A stretch of 64,000 nucleotides of DNA, from positions 248,001 to 312,000 of the forward strand of contig CAVUCK010000018.1 of NCBI GenBank assembly GCA_963739975.1. Reading direction: 5' to 3'. A program made the translations under genes and the position numbers. The notes beneath the pieces were generated by a model, which was not told where the DNA came from, did no database searches, and worked only from the letters and a program-made list of their open reading frames with translations. This document shows, piece by piece, positions 45,326 through 55,404 of the stretch; the stretch's first letter is position 1; each line of letters opens with the position of its first letter. Source of the DNA: JALZMG01 sp963739975. GTDB taxonomy: Bacteria > Actinomycetota > Acidimicrobiia > Acidimicrobiales > Ilumatobacteraceae.

Positions 45326-46210
45326 TCATGCCGACCTGCGCGGCCCATCGGCGCCCGTCATCGGGCAGCGCGGGTCGAGGTCGATGCCCGTCCACGAGTC
45401 ACGGACCCAGTGGTGGGCCGGATCGTCGCAGAACGCCATCGAACGCTCGCCGGACCCGGCCAGCACGTTCAGGTAGTACATCGTGTGGCCGGGCGCGGCG
45501 ATGCACGGTCCGTGGTACCCCCGCGGGATGAGGAACACGTCGCCGTCACGCACCTCGACGGTCTCGTCGATCGTCCCGTCGTCGGTGTACAGGCGGTGCA
45601 CGCCGAACCCGGGGGTGCCAGCGTTGGCGGCGATGCGGAAGTAGTAGATCTCCTCGTTGGCGACCGGGCACTCGGTCGAGTCGTCGTGGCGGTGCGGCGG
45701 GTACGACGACCAGTTGCCACCCGGTGTCAGCAGCTCGACGGCCATCAGCCGATCGGCGTGCGGCCAGGCGTCCGGGCTGAGGAAGTTCGTCACCTGTCGC
45801 GTGCACACCCCGGCGCCACGCACCTCGACGGGGATCTCCTCGGCCGGGCCGTAGCGGGCCGGCAGCCGGCGTTCGCAGCGCGCGGTCGCCACGGCAACCT
45901 CGCCGCCGCCAGCCGAGCGCATGCGCACGGCGCTGTCCCGCCCGGCATAGACGAAATCGCTCACGCGGTCGAAGACGCTCGTCCGTCCGGTCAGCTCGAA
46001 TCGCTCGCCGTCCGCGTCGACCTCCAAGCCGGTCACCGCCAGCGGGAGGACGACGACCTCGTCATCGCCCGTGTCGATCGAGCGCGACTCGCCGGCGGCC
46101 AGGCGGAGCACGCGCAGCCCGCACCGGGCCCAGCCGGCGTCCTGCGCCGTCAGCATCACCGGGTCGGCGCCGTCGGCGAGGGAGCCGGCCCGCCGGTGGA
46201 GCTCACCCAC
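45326..46210 (-). CDS. iolB: 5-deoxy-glucuronate isomerase
   Basis: 294 residues from GTG 46210. It isomerises 5-deoxy-glucuronate to 5-dehydro-2-deoxy-gluconate in myo-inositol breakdown. The double cupin carries the metal site YPPHRHDDSTECPVANEEIYYF, with later FLIPRGYHGPCIAAPGHTMYYLNVLAG and HHWVRDSW, all typical for IolB. It overlaps the preceding aldolase gene by 8 bases and is last in the minus-strand iol transcript. Confidence 0.95.
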   Translation of the reverse strand: MGELHRRAGSLADGADPVMLTAQDAGWARCGLRVLRLAAGESRSIDTGDDEVVVLPLAVTGLEVDADGERFELTGRTSVFDRVSDFVYAGRDSAVRMRSAGGGEVAVATARCERRLPARYGPAEEIPVEVRGAGVCTRQVTNFLSPDAWPHADRLMAVELLTPGGNWSSYPPHRHDDSTECPVANEEIYYFRIAANAGTPGFGVHRLYTDDGTIDETVEVRDGDVFLIPRGYHGPCIAAPGHTMYYLNVLAGSGERSMAFCDDPAHHWVRDSWTGIDLDPRCPMTGADGPRRSA

Positions 46211-47102
46211 GGCTCACCTCCGGTCGCACGATGCGCGCCGCGCGGTCGATCGCCGCGGCCACGTCGCCGTCCGGCGGGTACAGCAGCGCCCGCCCCACGA
46301 CGAGGCCGCGGACGTTGGGGACGGTCATCGCCCGCTCCCACGCCGCGTAGGCCGCCTCCGGGTCCGAGCCCGGCGAGCCGCCGAGGATGAGCGCCGGGAG
46401 GGTCGTCACGGCCAGCATCCTCGCCACGTCACGGCTGGCGGGGACCTTCAGCCACGTCGACGTCGAGGTGGTGCCGAGCCCGGCCGCGACCGCGACGGCG
46501 CGCAACAGTCGATCGTCGTCGTCGACCAGCTCGGCCCGCCCGCCGACGCCGATGCGATACGGGAGCGGCTCGACCATGATCGGCAGGCCCCGCCGGGCCA
46601 GTGCGGACACCGCCGCCGCACACGCCTCCAGCGTCGATGCCGTGCCGGCGTCGTCGTCGGCGATCCGCAGCAGCACCTTGCCGCCGTCGAGCCCGCCGGT
46701 GGCGATCGACTCGGCGTCGTACGCCGTCATGCGGTCGTCGAGCTCCCAGCGGGCACCGGCCAACCCGCCTCGGTTCATGGTCCCGAACGCCAACTTGGCG
46801 TCGAGGGCGCCGAGCAGTGCCAGCTCCTCGAGCACGTCGGCGCTGCCGAGCACCCCGTCGACGCCGGGGTGGGCGAGGGCCGCCACGAGGCCGTCGAGCA
46901 GGCGCCGGCGGTCGGCCATCGCCAGCGGATCGGGGCCGACGCCGAGCATCCCGCGCGCCGTGTGGTCAGCTGCGACGATGAACAGCCGACCGTCGGTGAG
47001 CAGTGGCCGGCGAGCCCGGCCACGCAGCGCAGCCAGCGCGGCCTGCGGCTCGGTGGCCCGCCGATCGAGCAGCTCGGTCCACCGCTCGTCGGTCAGCGCC
47101 AC
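46203..47102 (-). CDS. Cgl0159-type (beta/alpha)8 aldolase-like protein of iol clusters
   Basis: 299 residues from GTG 47102. FIVAADHTARGMLGVGPDPLAMADRRRLLDGL, VDGVLGSADVLEEL and LPALILGGSPGSDPEAAYAAWERAM with GLVVGRALLYP outline a TIM barrel of the DeoC/LacD-like class. Its relatives occur in actinobacterial iol operons, where they are thought to take the place of IolJ (cleavage of the phosphorylated product of IolC). That role is inferred. It overlaps iolC by 10 bases. Confidence 0.8.
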   Translation of the reverse strand: MALTDERWTELLDRRATEPQAALAALRGRARRPLLTDGRLFIVAADHTARGMLGVGPDPLAMADRRRLLDGLVAALAHPGVDGVLGSADVLEELALLGALDAKLAFGTMNRGGLAGARWELDDRMTAYDAESIATGGLDGGKVLLRIADDDAGTASTLEACAAAVSALARRGLPIMVEPLPYRIGVGGRAELVDDDDRLLRAVAVAAGLGTTSTSTWLKVPASRDVARMLAVTTLPALILGGSPGSDPEAAYAAWERAMTVPNVRGLVVGRALLYPPDGDVAAAIDRAARIVRPEVSRG

Positions 47103-48070
47103 GTCGTCGCCTGGCGCGGTGTCGGCGTGGCCAGCAGCTCGTCGATCTCGGACGCCGTCGGCATGTCGTCGGCGCACATCAACCGGCCGGCGACGATCGA
47201 CCCGGCAGCGTTGCCGTACCGCGCCGCGTCGTGCAGCGACCAACCGTTGAGCAGGCCGTGGCAGAGGGCACCGCCGAAGGCGTCGCCGGCACCGAGCCCG
47301 CACACCACGGTCACCGGGACGGCCGGCACGCTCGACCGCTCGGTCGCCGTCGCCACGAGCACCCCGTCGCCGCCGAGCTTGACGATCACGCCGGTCAGGC
47401 CGCGCCCGAGCAGCCGGTCGGCGGCCTCGTCCGGATCGGACGTGCCGACCGCGATCTCGCACTCCGCCCGGTTGCCGACCGCCATCGTGGCCTCGTCGAG
47501 GGCACTGGAGAGCTGTCGGGTGGCGCTCGCTGCGCCGTCCCACAGCTGCGGGCGCCAGTCGAGGTCGACGATCGTCTCGGCCCGCCTCGCCCGCGCCGTG
47601 AGCAGGCCGTGGACGGTCGATCGGCTCGGCTCGGCGGACAGCGCACCGGCCGAGACCCACAGGATCGGCACCTCGCGGGCGGTGGCCTCGTCGACGTCGC
47701 TCGGCTCGATGGAGAGGTCGGGCGCGGCGGGCGCCCGGTAGAACGTGATGCGCGGATCATCCGGCGGGTCGAGCTCGGCGAAGGCCAGCGGCGTGTGCAG
47801 CGTCGGGTGCGTGCCGACGAAGCGGGTGTCGACGCCGAACGTGTCGGCCAGGGCCCAGCGCACGTAGTCGCCGAACGGGTCGGCACCGACCTTGGTCAGG
47901 ACCGCGGCGTGGCGGCCGAGCCGAGCGGCGGCGACGGCGACGTTGGTGGCCGTTCCGCCCACGGACTTGCGGAACGTGCGGACCTCTCGCAGCGGCACAC
48001 CGAGCTGCTCGGCGAAGAGATCGACGCTGACTCGGCCGATCGTCAGCAGCTCCAGCGGGCCGTCAGACAT
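47093..48070 (-). CDS. iolC: 5-dehydro-2-deoxygluconokinase
   Basis: 325 residues, PfkB family. LTIGRVSVDLFAEQLG and KSVGGTATNVAVAAARLGRHAAVLTKVGADPFGDYV form the substrate lid, and VCGLGAGDAFGGALCHGLL is the C-terminal PfkB signature with the catalytic Asp. VDLDWRPQLW is typical of IolC. It lies between the ABC ATPase gene and the aldolase gene, overlapping both. Confidence 0.93.
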   Translation of the reverse strand: MSDGPLELLTIGRVSVDLFAEQLGVPLREVRTFRKSVGGTATNVAVAAARLGRHAAVLTKVGADPFGDYVRWALADTFGVDTRFVGTHPTLHTPLAFAELDPPDDPRITFYRAPAAPDLSIEPSDVDEATAREVPILWVSAGALSAEPSRSTVHGLLTARARRAETIVDLDWRPQLWDGAASATRQLSSALDEATMAVGNRAECEIAVGTSDPDEAADRLLGRGLTGVIVKLGGDGVLVATATERSSVPAVPVTVVCGLGAGDAFGGALCHGLLNGWSLHDAARYGNAAGSIVAGRLMCADDMPTASEIDELLATPTPRQATTWR

Positions 48071-48920
48071 CGAGCGTGATGGTGCGGTCCTTGAGCTGGA
48101 CCTGGAGCTCGTCCTGGAGCGCCCGCAACTCGGAGCCACCGGCCATCAGGTTGGTCAGCTCGTCCTGCGTGATCTCCTCCTTGGCGAAGTTGCCCATCGA
48201 CTGGCCGCGGTTGAGGATCAGGAACCGGTCGCCGACGGGATAGGCGTGGTGGGGGTTGTGGGTGATGAAGATCACGCCCAGGTCGCGCCGGGCCGCCTCG
48301 ACGACGTACTTCAGCACGACGCCGGATTGCTTGACGCCGAGCGCCGACGTCGGCTCGTCGAGGATGAGCACGCGAGCACCGCGGTACGCGGCGCGGGCGA
48401 TGGCGACCGACTGGCGCTCGCCACCCGACAGCGTGCCGACCGGCTGCTCGGTGTCGCGGATGTCGATGCCCATCTTGGCGAGCTCCTCCCGGGCGATCCG
48501 CTTGGCCTTGGCGATGTCGATCCGGCGGAACGGCCAGACCCCTCGCCGCGGCTCGTCGCCGAGCCAGAAGTTGCGCCACACCGACATCAGCGGGACGACG
48601 GCGAGGTCCTGGTACACGGTGGCGATGCCTCGATCGAGGGCGTCGCGCGGCGAGGCGAACGTGGTCGCCTCACCGTCGAGCAGCAGCTCGCCCTCGCTCG
48701 GCTGGTGGACGCCGGCGAAGATCTTGATGAACGTGGACTTGCCGGCGCCGTTGTCGCCGAGCACGCACGTCACCTGCCCGGCGCGCACCGTCGTGGTGAT
48801 GCCGTTGAGAGCGATCACGTTGCCGTAGTTCTTGCTGAGGTTGCGCACCTCGAGCAGCGGCACGCCGTTGGCCGCCGGTGCCGGTGCGGGTTCGTCGCCG
48901 TCGTTGCGGGTCTCGTTCAT
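48063..48920 (-). CDS. Sugar ABC transporter ATP-binding protein (single-domain, inositol-type)
   Basis: 285 residues. Walker A GDNGAGKST at about residue 55, Q-loop VYQDLAVVP, signature LSGGE at about residue 160 and Walker B VLILDEP at about 185. Only one nucleotide-binding domain is present, unlike RbsA/MglA but like the FrcA/IatA type. Position between the permease gene and iolC suggests uptake of myo-inositol or a related cyclitol. The stop overlaps the iolC start. Confidence 0.9.
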   Translation of the reverse strand: MNETRNDGDEPAPAPAANGVPLLEVRNLSKNYGNVIALNGITTTVRAGQVTCVLGDNGAGKSTFIKIFAGVHQPSEGELLLDGEATTFASPRDALDRGIATVYQDLAVVPLMSVWRNFWLGDEPRRGVWPFRRIDIAKAKRIAREELAKMGIDIRDTEQPVGTLSGGERQSVAIARAAYRGARVLILDEPTSALGVKQSGVVLKYVVEAARRDLGVIFITHNPHHAYPVGDRFLILNRGQSMGNFAKEEITQDELTNLMAGGSELRALQDELQVQLKDRTITLDV

Positions 48921-50973
48921 TTCGACTGGGCCGCCTTGTTGCGCACGTAGTTGTTGGCGATCACGGCGAGGAGCAGGATCACACCCAGGAACAGGAATCG
49001 CCAGTTCGTGTTCCAGCCGGCGAACGGGATGCCCTGCGTCGACATCGACATGATCAGCGACCCGATGGCGCCGCCGGCCGCCGAGCCGTAGCCGCCAGTC
49101 AGGAGGTTGCCGCCCACGACGGCGGCGATGATGTACTCGAACTCCTCGCCGTCGCCGACGTTGGCCTGGACGGAGTTGAGGCGGAAGGCGATCAGCATCC
49201 CGGCCAACCAGGCCGCCCCCGAGACGATCATGAACAGCGTCGTCTTGGTGCGCGCCGCCGGCACACCCTCGGCCCGGGCGGCCTCCTTGTTGCCGCCGAC
49301 GGCGAAGATCCAGTTGCCGAACTGGGTGCGCACCAGCAGCCACGTGCCGAAGGCGGCGAACAGGATGAACCACAGGATCGAGATGCGGTAGCGCACGACG
49401 CCGCTGGCCAGCTCGTTCTCCGCCGCCGTCGTGAACAGCATCTTGATCGCCGTCGCCACCACCGCCAACATGATCCCGACGACCGCGATGCGCCGACCGA
49501 GCGTGTCGGCGGCGGTGTCGGGACCGGTCCGGGCCTCGTAGAGGTAGCCGAGCAGGGCCGAGCAGGCGAGGGCGAGGGCGACGAGGAGCATCGCCGTGAA
49601 CAGCTCGGTGCGGAACTTCTCCGATGTCGACTCCGAGCGGATGAAGAAGGCGAGCGCGGCGACGGCGATCGCCGTCAGCAACTCGATCACCAACCCGGCC
49701 GACGCCGACGTCGCCGCCGCCTTGCGGCCGGCGACGAGCAGGGCGATGAGGCCGGCGATGGACAGCCCGACGAAGACGAGGGCGCGAGCGCCCTGCACGC
49801 GTCATCAGGTAGCCGACCGCCGGGATGGCTGAGATCGCGACGCCGAACAGCGGGGCCCAGATCGGCAGCTTGCCGGCCGCGACCAGGATGGCGAGGAGCC
49901 CGGCGACGCCGAGCCCGATGGCGAACAGGGCGCGGGAGAACCCGTCCGAGAGCATCAACCCGACTTCGGCCTCCGAGTCCGCCTCGATGAACACGGCGAC
50001 GAGGACGCCGGCCACGATCGTGACGAGGCCGAGCACGGTCAACCGGACGGTCGCCGCGCCGAACGTGACCGAGCCCCGCCGACCGAGCGTGCGGAACCGC
50101 CACCTCGCCCATCCGATCACGGCGATCGTGACGCCGACGGCGACCAGGGCGCCGTTCGCGGTGTTGCGCCCGACCCCCTCGCCGTTGAGCAGCCCGTAGA
50201 ACCCGGCGCCGGCGATCACCACCCCGACGGCGGCGGCGATCAGCCCCTTGACGTCGCGTTCAGCCCGCCGCCGGTAGCTCATCTCGAGCACGCCGATCAC
50301 GATGCACGCCACCGCGGCGATCACGAGCACCGTCCACGCCTCGTCGCGGCCCTCCCACACGTGCTCGTTCTGCACCCAGCTGGCGGCGAAGATCTTCGAC
50401 CAGAAGTCGTAGCCCTCGGCCTCGTTGAGGCCTTCGACGACGACCTGGTCGGCGAACAGCTTGGCGAAGCTGAGCTTGGCCCCGATCAAGATGAAGAAGG
50501 TCCCGAGCGTCACGATGAAGCTCGGGAGCCGGGTCTTCTCCACGATCGTGCCGTTGAACCAACCGATGAGCATGGCGAAGGCGAACGACAGCGGGACGGC
50601 GATGAACAGGCTGAGCCCCGCTCCGCCGCCTTCCCCGACCTCCTTGGACAGGAGGATCACGAGCATCGCCGTGGCACCCGTCATCGATCCCGACGACAGG
50701 TCGAACTCTCCGCCGATCATCAGCAGCGACACCGCCACCGCCATGATCCCGAGGATCGCCGCCACGTCCAGGTAGTTGGCCGTGCCGGCGGCGGTGCCGA
50801 AGACGTCCGACAGCGCCCAGAAGAAGATCCACACCGCGGTGGTGCCGATCAGCGCACCGATCTCGGGCCGCACGAGCAGGCGCTGGATCGGCCCGCGGAA
50901 CGAGATCCGCTCGTCGATCGGGACGACCGGCGGATCGGCGTGGCCGCTGCACCTCGGTTGCGGTGATCGTCAC
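48917..50973 (-). CDS. Sugar ABC transporter permease, extra-long, frameshifts near 50945 and 49800
   Basis: About 685 residues if read through two frameshifts. The start GTG 50973 gives MTITATEV, then another frame carries HADPPVVPIDERISFRGPIQRLLVRPEIGALIG and the RbsC/FrcC-like core (GIMAVAVSLLMIGGEFDLSSGSMTG, GTIVEKTRLPSFIVTLGTFFILIG). About 330 residues later a second shift (LMTR to VQGARALVFV) leads to the C-terminal core (FGNWIFAVGGNKEAARAEGV, GGNLLTGGYGSAAGGAIGSLI). Ordinary members have ~330 residues; the insertion adds many hydrophobic segments between the two conserved halves. Confidence 0.85.
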
Positions 50974-51036
50974 TGGGTCACCTCCGGCCCGCACCCGGCC
51001 ACGCCACACGGCGTGGCCGGGTGCAGCTGGTTGGGG

Positions 51037-52206
51037 TCAGCGGGTTCCTGCGTCCACGAGGGCGGCGACACCCTCGACGTTCTCGCTGTCGACGAAGCCG
51101 GGCCCAGTGAGGATCGGCAGGCCGCCGCCGGCGGTGTTGAGGTTCGTCGCCTGGAGGTACATCAGCACCACGGGGAGGTACCCCTGCAGGTACTGCTGCT
51201 GGTCGACGGTGAACGCCACGGCGCCGTCGGTGATCGCCGTGATCAGGTCGGGCGAGATGTCGAACCCGCCGATCTGCAGCTCCCGTCCGGCCGTCTCGGC
51301 CGCCGCGATGGCCCGCAGCGGCAGGTTCGGTCCGGTGCCCATGAAGGCGTCGATGTCCGGATCGGCCTGCAGCAGCGCGGCGATCTGGTTCTCCTGCTCG
51401 GTCGGGTCGGCGTCGAGCCCGACGAACTCGGACACGACCTCGCCCTCGAACGTCTCGTCAAGACCCTCGCAGCGCTCCTCCAGGGCGATGTTGGTCTGCT
51501 CCTGACGACCGCAGAGGATCTTCGTCACGCCGAGCTCGTTGAAGCGCTCACCGGCACCCTGGCCGGCGACGATCTCGTCCTGGCCGACGTGGGTGACGGC
51601 GCCGAGCTCCTGCCAGTTGTTGAGACCGGAGTTCAGCGTGTACAGCGGGATGCCAGCCTCGACGACTGCCGCCGCCGCAGCCGCCAAGCCCTCGGGATCG
51701 GCGAGCGAGATGGCGATGCCGTCAGAGCCCTCGGCGATCGCCGCCTCGATGGCCTGCGACTGCGCCTCGACCTCGTTGTTCGCCCCGAAGTAGTTGACCG
51801 TCACGCCATAGTCGGCGGCGGCCGCCTCGGTCGCCGTCTGCACGACCGACCAGAACACGCCGTCGTCGCCGTGGGTGATGACATGGAAGACCAGGTCCTC
51901 GCCCTGCACGACGTCGACGGTGTCCCCAGGCGTCGTCGCCTCGCTGCCGCCGGTCGTCGCCTCGGTGTCGCCGGTCGTCGCTTCGGTGTCGCCGGTCGTG
52001 GCTTCGGTGTCGCCGCTCGTCGTGGCGGTGTCGTCGCCGGTGGTCTCGGTGCCGCCGGTCGTCTCGGCGCCACCCGTCGTGGCCGCGCCGGACGTCGCCG
52101 GTGCGGCGGTGGTTGCGGCATCGTCGTCGTCGCCGCCCGTACAGGCGGCGAGCACGAGCGAGAGCGCAGCGGCCGCGGCGATGGTGCGGCCGAGTTTGGT
52201 GGTCAT
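51037..52206 (-). CDS. Sugar ABC transporter substrate-binding lipoprotein
   Basis: 389 residues. Lipobox L-A-A-C at residues 19-22, a Thr/Gly linker with direct GDTEATT repeats at about residues 65-90, then a periplasmic-binding-protein type 1 fold (VFHVITHGDDGVFWSVVQTATEAAAADYGV, EGSDGIAISLADPEGLAAAAAAVVEAGIPLYTLNSG, IGGFDISPDLITAITDGAVAFTVDQQQYLQGYLPV), as in ribose/inositol binders. The linker repeats could vary in number between strains. It lies 63 bases before the permease gene. Confidence 0.92.
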   Translation of the reverse strand: MTTKLGRTIAAAAALSLVLAACTGGDDDDAATTAAPATSGAATTGGAETTGGTETTGDDTATTSGDTEATTGDTEATTGDTEATTGGSEATTPGDTVDVVQGEDLVFHVITHGDDGVFWSVVQTATEAAAADYGVTVNYFGANNEVEAQSQAIEAAIAEGSDGIAISLADPEGLAAAAAAVVEAGIPLYTLNSGLNNWQELGAVTHVGQDEIVAGQGAGERFNELGVTKILCGRQEQTNIALEERCEGLDETFEGEVVSEFVGLDADPTEQENQIAALLQADPDIDAFMGTGPNLPLRAIAAAETAGRELQIGGFDISPDLITAITDGAVAFTVDQQQYLQGYLPVVLMYLQATNLNTAGGGLPILTGPGFVDSENVEGVAALVDAGTR

Positions 52207-53150
52207 GGAAGGGTCCCCCTCTGGTCGGTGGTTGTCGTGCCGGTCGATGCCGCGCGTTCGCTTTCCAAGGCTCGCAACGCGGGTTCCAACGACCGGAGGT
52301 ACGCGACGCTCTTGGCGACGTCGCGAACGGGACCATCTCCGGCGGGCGGTTCCGCCCCGGTGATGGCCACATCTTGTTCGAGCACGTACAGGCCGTCGTA
52401 GCCCTGGCGCTCGAGAGCGATGATCACGTCGGCGACCGGTACGTCGCCGTCGCCGAGCGGCGCGAACACGCCGGCCTGCACGGCCTCCATGAGGCCGAGC
52501 TCACCGCGGCCGAGGCGGGCGGCGACGTCGCCGCGCACGTCCTTCAGGTGGACGAGCGCGACGCGGTCGCCGTGGCGTGTCGCGAGGTCGAGCGCGTCGG
52601 CGCCACCGATCGTGACGTGCCCCGTGTCCAGGCAGAACGGCACGTTCGAGGCGGCAAGGAACCGCTCCAACTCGTCAGCCGTCTCGACGAGCGTGGCGAC
52701 GTGCGGGTGGACGACCTGCGCCAGCCCGTGGGCTTCGGTGACGGCATCGATCTCGTCGACGACATCGACCATGTGGTCCCACTGCGCGTCCGTCAGGTCG
52801 GGGCGGGACCAGTCTCCGGTGTCGTTGACGAGGGCGGTCACGAAGTGGCGGGCGCCGATGGCCTCGAGGAGGTCGGCCATCTCCTCGGCCGTCGCCATCG
52901 ATTCCGCCCGTCGGCTCGGGTCGTGGGCGACGATCGGCACGAACGCGCCGACCGGGCGGAGGTCGTGGGCGTCGAGGGTGGCCCGCAGCGCGCCGGGCTC
53001 GGTCGGGAGCCAGCCGATGGCGCCGAGCTCGGTGGCGGCGAGGCCAGTCTGACGCATCTCGTCGAGGACGCGGTCGACCGGGAGTTGCACCCCCCAGCCG
53101 GGCACCTCGCACACGCCCCACGAGATCGGCCCGCCCGCGACCCGATCCAT
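52203..53150 (-). CDS. Sugar isomerase/epimerase, IolE-like (inosose dehydratase type)
   Basis: 315 residues from ATG 53150 (an ATG at 53195 would add 15). AGGPISWGVCEVPGWGVQLPVDRVLDEMRQTGLAATELGAIGWLP is the typical IolE start. Metal ligands lie in HPHVATLVET, PFCLDTGHVTIGGAD, ALVHLKDVR and LYVLEQD. IolE dehydrates scyllo-inosose to the diketone used by IolD. It shares about the same fold and motifs with the paralogue at 62612. Confidence 0.85.
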   Translation of the reverse strand: MDRVAGGPISWGVCEVPGWGVQLPVDRVLDEMRQTGLAATELGAIGWLPTEPGALRATLDAHDLRPVGAFVPIVAHDPSRRAESMATAEEMADLLEAIGARHFVTALVNDTGDWSRPDLTDAQWDHMVDVVDEIDAVTEAHGLAQVVHPHVATLVETADELERFLAASNVPFCLDTGHVTIGGADALDLATRHGDRVALVHLKDVRGDVAARLGRGELGLMEAVQAGVFAPLGDGDVPVADVIIALERQGYDGLYVLEQDVAITGAEPPAGDGPVRDVAKSVAYLRSLEPALRALESERAASTGTTTTDQRGTLP

Positions 53151-53395
53151 CAGGTCCCGGCGCGGCGCCGTGCCGTTGTCCTTCACGACCCCCCGCATCG
53201 CAACCGTCGGGACGGGGCCCGCCGAGTTGGAGCGGGCTGACTCTCGCACCGTGCTCGCGTGACTGTCAAGAAAGCAAGCGTCGCGGCCCGAAATCCGGTC
53301 GACGAGTTCGCCTGCTCGATACGGGATGGATCGAAGCAGCTCTTGAACCTGGAGGGTGCCGGGCCACGCGACGCGACCCGGCGAGACTGCTCGAT

Positions 53396-53465
53396 CTGGG
53401 CGCGGACGTTCTCAAAGCGCCTTCTGGGCGCGGTCGTTCTCGAAATCGAGAACCTCCGCGCCCAG
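53396..53465 (+). repeat. Type A 70-bp hairpin repeat, copy 5
   Basis: Half copy first, then a 42-base hairpin (CTGGGCGCGGTCGTTCTCGA ... CTCCGCGCCCAG). It starts 31 bases after the iolD stop (minus strand). The remaining 53151-53395 is noncoding; TTGACA at 53272-53267 on the minus strand could be a -35 box of the IolE-like gene, but no good -10 was seen. Confidence 0.85.
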
Positions 53466-53496
53466 AAGGGGATTCGACGCCCGAGATGGACCAAGC

Positions 53497-55404
53497 TCAG
53501 TAGTGCAGGCGCTGGTTGGCGCGGCCGTGCTCGTGCTCGTCGACGAGCTTGCGGGTGAGCGGGTCGTTGGTCACCTCGGCGCCGACGATGTCCCACCACA
53601 CACCCGACGCCGGCGGCGAGTGGTAGCGGTCGCCGGGCACGACGATCACCGCCGACCCGGTCTCCGCCCGCGCCGCCCGCAACGCGGCGCGGACCTCCGC
53701 GTCCGTGCGCGCCAGCCAGGCCGTTGCGCCGACGCTCTCGGCGTTCTTGACGTAGTCGATGTCGACGAACTCGCCGTCGTCGATCAACCCGGTCGCCGCG
53801 GAGCGGATCTTGAACTCGTTGCCGAGCGAGTGCCCGACGAAGTTCTTCTGGTGGCCGTGGATCGACTGGTAGCCGCCGTTGACGTTGAGGACCAACGTGA
53901 TCTTCGTGCGCTCCTGCAACGCCGTCACCAGCTCCATCGGGTGCAGCTGGAAGTTGCCGTCGCCGATCAGCACGAACACCTCGCCGGCGGGCTCGGCCAG
54001 GCGCACCCCGATCGCCGCCGGGATGTCGTAGCCCATGCACGAGTTGCCGAACTCGAGGTGCAGCGTCTTGCCGCCGGCGGCGTCAAACAGCTTGGTGAGG
54101 TCGGACGGGATCGACCCTGCGGCGGCCACGAGGACGTCGCCGTCGCCCATCTCGTCGTTGAGGATGCCGATCAACTGGGCCTGGCTCATCCGGTCGCCCG
54201 GGCCGTCGGTGTAGAGCTCCGTGCGCTTGCAACGCTCCCAGTCCGTGCTCAGCTGCTGCGCCCGAGCCACCCACTCGTCGTTGGGCGTGACGCCCGCCGC
54301 CCGCGCCGCGTCCGTCAGGGCCTGCAGCGCCAGCTTGGCGTCGGCGGTGATCGGGAGCGCACCGAGCTTGTAGGCGTCGCGACCGTTGACGTTGATGCTC
54401 ACGAACCGCACGCCGGGATCGTGGAAGGCGGTGTTCGAACCGGTCACGAAGTCGTGCAGCCGGGTCCCGACGCACAGCACGAGGTCGGCCTGGCCCGCCA
54501 GCTCGCCAGCGCCGGGCGTGCCCGAGACCCCAGTGCCACCCTGGGCCAGCGCCATCGCCGACCCCTCACGGATGGCGCCCCGACCGGCATGCGTCTCGCC
54601 GACGGGAATCCCGAACGACCTGGCGAACGTGGCCAGCTCGTCCCACGCTCCCGAGTAGTGGACGCCGCCGCCGGCGATGAGGTACGGGCGTTCGGCGGCC
54701 TGCAGCAGCGCCACAGCCTCGGCGATGCGGACCGGATCCGGCGCGCGACGCTCGATCCGCCACACGCGCGGTTCGAAGAACCGCACCGGGTAGTCGTAGG
54801 CGTAGCCCTGGATGTCCTGGGGCAGGGCGATCGTGACCGCGCCGGTCTCGGCCGGGTCGGTCATGATCCGCATCGCCTCGGGCAGTGACACGAGGATCTG
54901 CTCGGGTCGCGTGATCCGGTCGAAGTAGCGGCTGACGACGCGGAACGTGTCGGTGACGGACATGTCTTCCGAGCTGAGGTGCTCGGTTCCCTGCAGCACG
55001 ACGCCGCTGTACCGCCCGGCGTAGTGATCCGAGGGCAGCAGCAGCACGGGGATCCGACAGATCGTGGCCGTGGCCGCCCCGGTGACCATGTTCGTGGCGC
55101 CCGGGCCGATCGACGTGGTGCACGCCATCGTCGCCGTCCGCCGCATCGCCCTCGCGAAGCCGGTCGAGGCGTGCACCATCGACTGCTCGTTGCGCGGTTG
55201 GTGGTACGGGAGGTCGTGGCCGTACTCGACCAGCGCCTGGCTCAGCCCCGACACGTTGCCGTGCCCAAAGATCCCCCAGATGCCCTGGATGAACCGTCGC
55301 TCCTCCCCATCGAGCTCGCTGTGCTGCACCTGCAGGAACTTGACGATGGCCTGGGCCAGCGTCAGGCGCTCCTTGGCTTCGGATGGGTAGAACTCCACGG
55401 TCAC
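53497..55404 (-). CDS. iolD: 3D-(3,5/4)-trihydroxycyclohexane-1,2-dione hydrolase
   Basis: 635 residues, the family length. Thiamine-diphosphate enzyme that opens the cyclohexane ring in inositol breakdown. The N-terminal pyrimidine domain has FIQGIWGIFGHGNVSGLSQALVEY and ATMACTTSIGPGATNMVTGAA; the C-terminal PP domain has LIGDGNFQLHPMELVTALQERTKITLVLNVNGGYQ, the GDG ... N cofactor motif. GTG 55404 overlaps the Gfo/Idh gene stop (GTGA). Confidence 0.96.
   Translation of the reverse strand: MTVEFYPSEAKERLTLAQAIVKFLQVQHSELDGEERRFIQGIWGIFGHGNVSGLSQALVEYGHDLPYHQPRNEQSMVHASTGFARAMRRTATMACTTSIGPGATNMVTGAATATICRIPVLLLPSDHYAGRYSGVVLQGTEHLSSEDMSVTDTFRVVSRYFDRITRPEQILVSLPEAMRIMTDPAETGAVTIALPQDIQGYAYDYPVRFFEPRVWRIERRAPDPVRIAEAVALLQAAERPYLIAGGGVHYSGAWDELATFARSFGIPVGETHAGRGAIREGSAMALAQGGTGVSGTPGAGELAGQADLVLCVGTRLHDFVTGSNTAFHDPGVRFVSINVNGRDAYKLGALPITADAKLALQALTDAARAAGVTPNDEWVARAQQLSTDWERCKRTELYTDGPGDRMSQAQLIGILNDEMGDGDVLVAAAGSIPSDLTKLFDAAGGKTLHLEFGNSCMGYDIPAAIGVRLAEPAGEVFVLIGDGNFQLHPMELVTALQERTKITLVLNVNGGYQSIHGHQKNFVGHSLGNEFKIRSAATGLIDDGEFVDIDYVKNAESVGATAWLARTDAEVRAALRAARAETGSAVIVVPGDRYHSPPASGVWWDIVGAEVTNDPLTRKLVDEHEHGRANQRLHY

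Noticed and set aside
43860..53500. Similar short peptides (LLGAxVLEIENLRAQ-like) encoded at 43875, 44838 and 53396
   Set aside because: They arise from translating the palindromic 70-bp repeat; frames and flanks differ, and both strands give the same words, so it is structure and not a conserved peptide.
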